Assembly: GCA_945827805.1 (NCBI GenBank)
Contig: CALZOU010000009.1
Span: 1-32,706 of the forward strand
Reading direction: 5' to 3'
From: an uncultured Lachnospiraceae bacterium
Lineage (GTDB): Bacteria > Bacillota > Clostridia > Lachnospirales > Lachnospiraceae
Length of the DNA: 32,706 nt
This document shows positions 1-5,976 of this stretch, piece by piece (position 1 is the stretch's first letter; each line of letters begins with the position of its first letter). The position numbers and the translations under genes are program-made. Below the pieces are notes generated by a model. That model searched no databases. It worked only from the letters and a program-made list of their open reading frames with translations, and was not told the DNA's origin.

Positions 1-81
1 CCTGCAGACGTTGCGCTTGTTTGAAACTGCAAGTATATATGCACAGACCGCCGGCCAGGACTCTTTTTCGTCCGTCCATCA

Positions 82-1128
82 TCATTTAAGTTCTATCAAC
101 ACCGCGATCAGCTTCTCCACCATCTCCTCCGTAGTAGCCCAACTGGCAGCAAACCGCACCGTAGTATGAGTATCATCCGGCTTCTCCCAAAAACAGGTCT
201 GAATCACCTGGTCTAACCGTGATTTTTTCTCGTCAATCAACGTGGCAAACACCTGATTAGACGGAGAAATAAACGGAAGATCATACCCATTATCCTGAAG
301 CACCGATTGTATTCTTCCGGCGAAACGCACAGCATCTCTGCCGATAGTCTCATAAAGCCCATCTGTAAACAGCGTATCAAACTGCAATCCCAACAGACGA
401 CCCTTGGCCAGCAAAGCACCATGCTGCTTGATGATCGTAAAAAAGTGAGGGATAAGATTCCTCCGGGTCAGCACCACAGCTTCACCGAACATGGCGCCGC
501 ATTTGGTGCCTCCGATATAGAAGGCGTCACAGAGCCGGGCCAGGTCCGGTAAAAACACATCGTTTACTTTGCTGGCCAGCGCGTAAGCCAATCGGGCACC
601 GTCTACATACAAATAAAGTCCGTTTTTCTGACAGACATCATGAATTGCTGTCAATTCTTCCAGCGTATACAAAGTACCGTATTCCGTGGGTTGGGACAGA
701 TAAACCATGCCCGGCATCACCAGATGATCTCGGCTTTCATCTGTCATATAGGTGTGAACTGTTTTTTCAATGACTGCTGCGCTGATTTTACCGAGAGTGT
801 GGGGGATAGTCAGCACTTTGTGGCCGCCAGCCTCTATAGCTCCGGCTTCATGGCAGCTGATGTGCCCTGTTTCGGCGGCGATCACCCCCTGATACGGGGC
901 CAGCAATCCGTCGATCACTGTGGCATTGGTCTGGGTGCCTCCCACAAGAAAATAGATTTCCGCTTCAGGACAGTCACAGGCGGCACGGATTTTTTCTTTG
1001 GCCGACTCACAGAACGGATCCATGCCGTAACCTGTGGTCTGCTCGAGATTGGTTTCGGAAAGACGTTTCAGAATGGCAGGATGCATGCCTTCCAGATAGT
1101 CGGAGGCAAAGGAAAGTATATCAGACAT
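82..1128 (-). CDS. Low-specificity L-threonine aldolase-like PLP enzyme
   Basis: A 348-residue fold-type I PLP enzyme of the beta-eliminating lyase/threonine aldolase family, expected to cleave L-threonine or L-allo-threonine to glycine and acetaldehyde in the cytoplasm. Visible family marks are the YVDGAR segment (Asp176, which should pair with the PLP ring nitrogen) and GGTKCGAMFGEAVV with Lys209 as the likely Schiff-base lysine. The length is normal for the family. The reading frame is open upstream to 1269, but the extra 47 residues are a hydrophobic, non-conserved stretch. The ATG at 1128 has a GAGGAT ribosome binding site about 9 bases upstream and begins at the conserved N-terminus (MSDILSFASDY), so I chose it. 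It lies 141 bases downstream of the AraC gene on the same strand and may be its target. Substrate stereospecificity cannot be read from sequence. Confidence 0.86.
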   Translation of the reverse strand: MSDILSFASDYLEGMHPAILKRLSETNLEQTTGYGMDPFCESAKEKIRAACDCPEAEIYFLVGGTQTNATVIDGLLAPYQGVIAAETGHISCHEAGAIEAGGHKVLTIPHTLGKISAAVIEKTVHTYMTDESRDHLVMPGMVYLSQPTEYGTLYTLEELTAIHDVCQKNGLYLYVDGARLAYALASKVNDVFLPDLARLCDAFYIGGTKCGAMFGEAVVLTRRNLIPHFFTIIKQHGALLAKGRLLGLQFDTLFTDGLYETIGRDAVRFAGRIQSVLQDNGYDLPFISPSNQVFATLIDEKKSRLDQVIQTCFWEKPDDTHTTVRFAASWATTEEMVEKLIAVLIELK

Positions 1129-1269
1129 AGTAATATCCTCTTTTCGTTCATTTAATAAATTCGTGTTCATTTGGGCATGTAAGCGAAAAAGAACAAAAAA
1201 CACAGTTCCCAATGTCAATAACTGTATCACAAAAGGCAACATCAGAATCGTATTTTCGCAAAAACACAC

Positions 1270-2178
1270 CTATAATAGGCACGATTGATTCAGAGAATTG
1301 TAATCCCCCGGGTTACAGCCGATATGGGTTCGAAATGCCTGGGCAAAGCGGCTGGCATTGCTGAAACCGGATAATTCTGCGATCTGTGCCATAGAATACT
1401 GACCACTCTGTACCAGAGGCAGACTTTGGCGGACACGAAATTCTTCGAGATAATGTGTAATAGTCTTGCCTGTCATTTTTTTAAACAGACGGCAGCATAC
1501 TTCCCGTGACAGATGGACTTCCTCCGCCAGATCCTGCAGGGAGATGACTGTGTCAAAATGTGTATGGATATAGTACAGTATTTTTTCCAGACGGTCCAGA
1601 TCAATCTTATTGTCCAGAACAAAAGCAGTGGTATGGTTTGGCAGCTTGGCAAGAATCTGTCCGAAAACCTGACACAGAAGGCCTTTAATGATTAGCTCAA
1701 AGCAGGGAGGTCGCTGATAAAAAAGCATATCTACCTGATCTAAAAGCTTCAGAATCTGTCTGCTGTCTTCCATCGTCTCTCTCATTACAACACAGGGAAC
1801 CGCCAGATTCTGCAAAAAGGGACGGAAACAGTTACGCTCAATATCGCTGCCAAATTCGCCGTACAGGAAATCAGGGCGAAGGATAATACTGCGGTACAAT
1901 ACACGCTGTTTATCAGCCGATGAACAGCTGTGGGGTACATTGCTGTTGATCAGTATGGCTTCACCAGGTTCAAGCTCATATCGATTCTGGTAAATCTGGT
2001 ATACGGCTTTACCTTCTTTGGGAATGCCGATCTCCAGCTCACTGTGCCAGTGAACAGGAACGGTTTTCCCTTCAAACATCCACAGGTCATCACGGTTTAC
2101 GGTGACTGGAAATGTGGGGGTACCATGTTCTTTTAATTCCCGCCGGGTATCATCTACGAGTATTTTTACACCTGTCAT
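1270..2178 (-). CDS. AraC-family transcriptional regulator with cupin sensor domain
   Basis: A 302-residue cytoplasmic DNA-binding regulator. The N-terminal half (about residues 25-120) has the AraC-type cupin pattern, with VPVHWHSELEI followed by a ...EPGEAILINSNVPHS segment that usually lines a small-ligand pocket. The C-terminal 100 residues carry two helix-turn-helix units: ISLQDLAEEVHLSREVCCRLFKK, and the signature region AQIAELSGFSNASRFAQAFR ending in NPGDY. The frame stays open to 2259, but the ATG at 2178 has GGAG 9 bases upstream and is preferred. It is divergent from a MATE exporter with only 74 bases between the starts, and sits upstream of the aldolase gene on its own strand. The likely job is local control of one or both; the inducer is unknown. 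Confidence 0.88.
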   Translation of the reverse strand: MTGVKILVDDTRRELKEHGTPTFPVTVNRDDLWMFEGKTVPVHWHSELEIGIPKEGKAVYQIYQNRYELEPGEAILINSNVPHSCSSADKQRVLYRSIILRPDFLYGEFGSDIERNCFRPFLQNLAVPCVVMRETMEDSRQILKLLDQVDMLFYQRPPCFELIIKGLLCQVFGQILAKLPNHTTAFVLDNKIDLDRLEKILYYIHTHFDTVISLQDLAEEVHLSREVCCRLFKKMTGKTITHYLEEFRVRQSLPLVQSGQYSMAQIAELSGFSNASRFAQAFRTHIGCNPGDYNSLNQSCLL

Positions 2179-2205
2179 ATTACGATTCTCCAATCTATAC
2201 TCAAC

Positions 2206-2235
2206 ATTATATCTGTATATGTGCGAAATGCACAA
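2206..2235 (-). promoter_or_regulatory. Promoter of the AraC regulator
   Basis: On the minus strand, TTGTGC (2230-2235) and a perfect TATAAT (2206-2211) are separated by 18 bases, 28 bases before the chosen start of the AraC gene. Confidence 0.6.
2221..2233. promoter_or_regulatory. Candidate operator in the divergent promoter region
   Basis: A 13-base inverted repeat, GTGC-GAAAT-GCAC, overlaps the -35 region of the AraC promoter and lies 20 bases before the MATE start. The position suits autoregulation or shared control. Four-base arms are short, so this could be chance. Confidence 0.3.
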
Positions 2236-2252
2236 GAGGGAGGATGCACTAT

Positions 2253-3614
2253 ATGGCAAAAACTAAGGAGATGGACCTGACCACAGGAGATTCTTTCCGG
2301 TCACTTCTGAAATTTTCCATACCCATTATTCTGGGAAATCTGTTTCAGCTGTTTTATACCCTGGCGGATTCTGTCATCGTGGGAAAAACGCTGGGGACAG
2401 AGGCTTTGGCTGCGGTGGGAGCCACTACGATTATCATTTATTTTGTGTTTTGTTTCATCAATGGCTTTACCAGTGGTTTTGGAATATGCCTGGGACAGCG
2501 TTTCGGGGCGAGAAATGAAGCCGGCATGCGAAAAAGCATCGCGGCATCAACAGTACTCAGTATCGGTTTCACTGTGGTTCTGACGGTGGTTTGCTGTCTG
2601 CTTGCCAGACCGATACTGCGTTGGATGCAGATTCCGGGAGATATTATCACTCAGGCTTACGACTATATGATCGTGGTACTCTTGGGAACCGGCGCAACGA
2701 TCTTTTACAACATGATCTCAAATATTCTGCGGGCCCTGGGTGACAGCAGGACACCACTGTATTTTCTGGTGTTCTCTTCGTTGTTTAACATTGTTCTGGA
2801 TATCCTGTTTCTGGTGCCGCTTAAGATGGGGGTGGCCGGTGCTGCATGGGCGACGATTCTGTCGCAGTTTTTGTCAGGGCTATTGAGTCTTGTTGTGGGA
2901 TGGCGCATTTTTCCGGTACTGCATTTGAATAAGAAAGATTTTTCTCATCTGAAGCAAACCATGGTCATTCACTTAAAGACAGGCTTCCCCATGGGATTTC
3001 AAATGTCGGTAATGTGTATCGGTCAGCTGGCCATGCAGACAGTGGTCAATTCCCTGGGCACTGCGGCAGTTGCCGGGTATACGGCGGCTACCAAAGCGGA
3101 TCAGTTGGCCGTTCTGGTCAACAATGCCATGATGACCTCAGTATCTAACTATGTGGCACAGAATTTCGGCGCCGGTAATAAGGAACGCATCCGGGCAGGT
3201 GTTCGGGCGGGCCTGCTTCAGCTGGAAGTGATGAATGTGGTCATGTGCGCGGCCATGCTGCTTTTGCGCCATCCTATTGTGCGCATGTTTCTGACAGATC
3301 CCTCTGCAGAGATCTATCAGTATTCCGATGGTTATCTGCTGGGCGTAGCGCCGTTTTACTTTATTCTCGGCCTTTTGGCTGTGTATCGGTCAGCAATCCA
3401 GAGTATGCAAAACGGTAAAGTACCTTTTGCCGCCTGTATGATTGAATTGCTCATGCGTATCGTGGCTACGGTAGTGTTATCCCATATGCTGGGGTATGCG
3501 GCAGTGTGCATTGCCAGTCCTATGGCATGGTTCGGAGCGTGTGTGCTGTTGATTCCGGCATATTATTATATGATGAGAAGTAAGCTGTTCAAAACAGACC
3601 GAATTACTTGCTGA
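2253..3614 (+). CDS. MATE family multidrug/metabolite exporter
   Basis: A 453-residue integral membrane protein with about 12 hydrophobic segments, of the MATE (NorM/DinF/MepA-like) family, which exports cationic drugs or metabolites using Na+ or H+ gradients. The N-terminal repeat has the expected pattern (IPIILGNLFQLFYTLADSVIV) and the second half begins near residue 235 (MGFQMSVMCIGQLAMQ). The frame opens at 2112, but an AGGGAGG ribosome binding site directly precedes the ATG at 2244. The next ATG, at 2253, has proper spacing and starts the typical MAKTKEMDLTTG leader, so I chose 2253. It is divergent from an AraC regulator that probably controls it. Oddly, the last ten or so codons lie inside a dispersed repeat that begins at 3585, so the C-terminal tail is repeat-derived. 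The substrate is unknown. Confidence 0.9.
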   Translation: MAKTKEMDLTTGDSFRSLLKFSIPIILGNLFQLFYTLADSVIVGKTLGTEALAAVGATTIIIYFVFCFINGFTSGFGICLGQRFGARNEAGMRKSIAASTVLSIGFTVVLTVVCCLLARPILRWMQIPGDIITQAYDYMIVVLLGTGATIFYNMISNILRALGDSRTPLYFLVFSSLFNIVLDILFLVPLKMGVAGAAWATILSQFLSGLLSLVVGWRIFPVLHLNKKDFSHLKQTMVIHLKTGFPMGFQMSVMCIGQLAMQTVVNSLGTAAVAGYTAATKADQLAVLVNNAMMTSVSNYVAQNFGAGNKERIRAGVRAGLLQLEVMNVVMCAAMLLLRHPIVRMFLTDPSAEIYQYSDGYLLGVAPFYFILGLLAVYRSAIQSMQNGKVPFAACMIELLMRIVATVVLSHMLGYAAVCIASPMAWFGACVLLIPAYYYMMRSKLFKTDRITC

Positions 3615-3707
3615 TGAGACCGTAAGGATATGATGAAGGTGTGAGCCCCCTTTGGCGCAGCCGATTTTCATGGGTTTGCGAATCGTATCTGTGAAGTTAC
3701 TGAACAG
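3585..3707. repeat. Dispersed structured repeat, copy 1 (about 123 bp)
   Basis: Aligns along its whole length, with one indel, to 27243-27366 at roughly four-fifths identity by eye. The two share an exact 20-base block, CAGCCGATTTTCATGGGTTT. The element opens with CTGTTCA and closes with TGAACAG (terminal inverted repeats). It ends in a hairpin with the 9-bp stem CGTATCTGT/ACAGATACG around an 11-base loop (GAAGTTACTGA). It overlaps the 3' end of the MATE gene. Function unknown. Confidence 0.8.
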
Positions 3708-3764
3708 ATACGATGAGAGAATAAGGCAACTGTTATCTGACTGCAAAATGAGAAAAGAAGGATG

Positions 3765-3807
3765 ATAAGAAGATATCCAGTGGAGAAGATATCTTCTTAT
3801 TTTTTTA
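3765..3807 (+). terminator. Rho-independent terminator
   Basis: A perfect 13-bp stem (3765-3777 with 3788-3800, 10-base loop) runs straight into a run of T from 3800. It ends MATE transcription and insulates the riboswitch promoter downstream. Confidence 0.85.
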
Positions 3808-3829
3808 TTGGTTATTTCAAAACTTGATT

Positions 3830-3858
3830 TTTTCAGGGTGGTGATATATTATTATAAT
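3830..3858 (+). promoter_or_regulatory. Promoter of the riboswitch-led sensory operon
   Basis: A perfect TATAAT at 3853-3858 has a weak TTTTCA -35 (3830-3835) 17 bases upstream. An alternative is TTGATT (3824-3829) with TATTAT (3847-3852), also 17 bases apart. Either places the transcript start just before the cyclic-di-GMP aptamer. Confidence 0.55.
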
Positions 3859-3881
3859 AGGTTATTTTAACTAAAAATAAT

Positions 3882-3962
3882 TGAATCAGGCAAAATACCC
3901 GAAAGAGTATGACGCAAAGCTATAGGACCTGAAGTACAGTATGGTAGCCAGTTGCAAGAAGT
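3882..3962 (+). promoter_or_regulatory. Cyclic-di-GMP-I riboswitch (GEMM-I aptamer)
   Basis: The aptamer core matches the class I cyclic-di-GMP consensus in order. It has GGCAAA (3889-3894), a short helix capped by the GAAA tetraloop (3901-3904), the highly conserved GACGCAAAGC (3911-3920), an AGGACCT segment, and the second helix's GGTAGCCAGTTGC (3943-3955). A possible closing helix pairs TTTAACT (3866-3872) with AGTTAAA (3964-3970). A terminator hairpin follows at once, so control is probably by transcription termination before the lipoprotein gene. Whether cyclic-di-GMP turns the operon on or off cannot be decided by eye. Confidence 0.93.
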
Positions 3963-3969
3963 AAGTTAA

Positions 3970-4003
3970 AGGCACGATACGGCAAATCTAAGTGTCTTTT
4001 TTT
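3970..4003 (+). terminator. Expression-platform terminator of the cyclic-di-GMP riboswitch
   Basis: AGGCAC (3970-3975) pairs with GTGTCT (3992-3997, one G-U pair) and is followed by seven T. It directly follows the aptamer and lies 47 bases before the lipoprotein start, the usual place for a regulated attenuator. Confidence 0.75.
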
Positions 4004-4050
4004 ATATGTAATCAGTAACGAAAAAACTACTGACAAAAAGGAGAAGAAGG

Positions 4051-5919
4051 ATGAAGAAAACTGCTTGTTTGTTGTTGTCAATCGTCATGGCGGCAACGAT
4101 GTTGACCGGCTGTGGAAATCAGAGCACAAAAGAAGAAAGTAATGTAGAAAAAGCTGAGCCACAGACAGAGAAAAAGGAAAAGGTGGTCGTTGCCTGCTGG
4201 GGCAATCAAATGCTGGATTCTTATACCCAGTACCTCTGTGACCTGTTCCCGGAGGTGGAGTTTGAATTTGTTCTGGCCGCTAACTCCACGGATTACTACC
4301 GTTTCCGTGCGGATCACGACGATATGCCCGATATTCTGACGGTGCGCCGCTTTGCCTTAAAGGATGCGGTGTTGTTAAAGGATTATCTGTATGACCTGAG
4401 CAACACCGAACTGGCGGGCACCTATTACGGTTCCTATCTGGACAGCTATACCTACGATGACGGCACTGTGAACTGGCTTCCCACCTGCGCGGAGGTAGAC
4501 AGCTTCATCATCAACAAGACCTTGTTTGACGAGTACAATGTCCCCATCCCCACGGACTATGAAAGCTTCATCGTTGCCTGCCAGGCCTTCGAGGCTGTGG
4601 GTATTCGGGGCTATGTGTCCGACTTTGCTTCGGACTTCACCTGCATGGAGGTTTTGCAGGGCGTTTCGATCCCCGTGCTTCAGAGTATAGAGGGGCGCAA
4701 GTGGCGTCAGCAATATGAGAGCGGTGCGACCCAGGAGCTTTCTGAAGAAGTGTGGCTGCCTGTTTTCGAGAAGTTCTTCGATTTCAAGGAGAAGGTCGGT
4801 CTGGGTGCGGAGGATGCCGCCTATCCCAACAGAACCCCTAAGGATATGTTCAGCGAGGGTGAAGCTGCCATGTACCGCGGCACCGGCGCGGATGTCATTA
4901 CCTTCCCCGGCCGTGGCCAGGACGAGGTGCTGATGATGCCCTATTTCGGTCAGACGGAGCAGGATAACTGGTATCTGACTTATCCCACCTTCCAGATCGC
5001 GGCCTCCAACAAGGGTATGGATGACCCTGAGCGGGAAAAGCTGATTCTGGACATCATGACTGCCATGGTCAATCAGCAGGGACAGGATCATATCTCCTAC
5101 GGCAAGAACATGGTGCCCTACAAGAAGGATGTCACTCTGGATCTGATGCCGGAGCTGGATAACCTGAAACCCTATATTGAGGAGAACAAGCTGTATATCC
5201 GTCTGGCATCCAACGAGATGTTCCGTATTTCCAAGGATGTGGTGCAGATGATCCTGAACGACGAAGTGCAGACTGCTAAGGAGGCACTGGCAGCATTCAA
5301 TAAAGAACTGGCGGGAGAAGAACCCGGCACTGAGATCGTCGCCCATATCGACACAGGTTATTCCAACGATTTTACCCCGGAACACGGCAATCAGGCGGCA
5401 TCCGTTGTTGCCAATACCATACGTAAGCTCTCCGGCTACGATCTGGTGTTTATGCAGGCCTGCTATGTTGCCAACGACATCTATGCCGGCGACTATTCTC
5501 AGAAGGATCTCGCCTATATTGCGAAGAATGACGGCGGTTGGCCCGGCCTGATGGAGCTGACCGGCGATCAGATCTATACCCTTGTGGAGACGACCCTCTC
5601 CCTGACCGGCAATCGCGGCGCAGTCTGCAATGACAGCACCCTGTATGTTTCCAGCGGCTTTGAGATGGACATCACAAAGACCGACAGCGGTTATACCCTG
5701 AATGCCCTGACCATGGACGGAAAGGAGCTTGACCGCAGCGCGACCTATTCCTTCCTGATCTACGGCGAACGGGACTGGTATATGTCCGAGATCATGGAGA
5801 AGATGGGAATTTCTGAAGTTGATACGACCGGCCCCAAGGCAGAAGGATACCTGACGCAGTGCCTTGTGGAACAGGGTGGACAGCTGGAAGCGCCTACGGA
5901 TTATATTATTTTGCGATAA
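4051..5919 (+). CDS. Lipoprotein: solute-binding domain fused to 5'-nucleotidase C-terminal domain
   Basis: A 622-residue exported lipoprotein. It has a signal peptide with lipobox LTGC (lipidated Cys21), a charged linker to about residue 44, then an extracellular solute-binding domain (about 45-425, ABC family-1 type). A second domain (about 430-600) resembles the C-terminal domain of 5'-nucleotidases: NDIYAGDYSQKDLAYI, MELTGDQIYTLVE, LYVSSGFEMDI and GKELDRSATYSFLIYG occur in family order. The catalytic metallophosphoesterase domain of true nucleotidases is absent, so I infer ligand binding rather than hydrolysis. No ABC permease genes lie nearby. The next gene, 57 bases on, is a membrane hybrid kinase, so this is probably a ligand-capture partner for signalling. 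Transcription is under a cyclic-di-GMP riboswitch. From about 4195 the codons are visibly richer in G/C at third positions than the leader and the neighbours, suggesting acquired or shuffled sequence. Confidence 0.85.
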   Translation: MKKTACLLLSIVMAATMLTGCGNQSTKEESNVEKAEPQTEKKEKVVVACWGNQMLDSYTQYLCDLFPEVEFEFVLAANSTDYYRFRADHDDMPDILTVRRFALKDAVLLKDYLYDLSNTELAGTYYGSYLDSYTYDDGTVNWLPTCAEVDSFIINKTLFDEYNVPIPTDYESFIVACQAFEAVGIRGYVSDFASDFTCMEVLQGVSIPVLQSIEGRKWRQQYESGATQELSEEVWLPVFEKFFDFKEKVGLGAEDAAYPNRTPKDMFSEGEAAMYRGTGADVITFPGRGQDEVLMMPYFGQTEQDNWYLTYPTFQIAASNKGMDDPEREKLILDIMTAMVNQQGQDHISYGKNMVPYKKDVTLDLMPELDNLKPYIEENKLYIRLASNEMFRISKDVVQMILNDEVQTAKEALAAFNKELAGEEPGTEIVAHIDTGYSNDFTPEHGNQAASVVANTIRKLSGYDLVFMQACYVANDIYAGDYSQKDLAYIAKNDGGWPGLMELTGDQIYTLVETTLSLTGNRGAVCNDSTLYVSSGFEMDITKTDSGYTLNALTMDGKELDRSATYSFLIYGERDWYMSEIMEKMGISEVDTTGPKAEGYLTQCLVEQGGQLEAPTDYIILR

Positions 5920-5976
5920 AAAGCAGACTTGTCTCTGATACACAATACACAAAAAAACTTTGAGGAGGACACGCAG

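Noticed and set aside
3585-3614. Repeat insertion truncating the MATE gene
   Set aside because: The protein length and all membrane segments are normal; the repeat only supplies the terminal residues, so this is not called a pseudogene.
3608-3700. CTGATGAG in the dispersed repeat followed by CGAA, suggesting a hammerhead ribozyme
   Set aside because: The expected stem I partners and a cleavage triplet after stem III are not in place in either copy; the second copy's flanks do not pair as a hammerhead requires.
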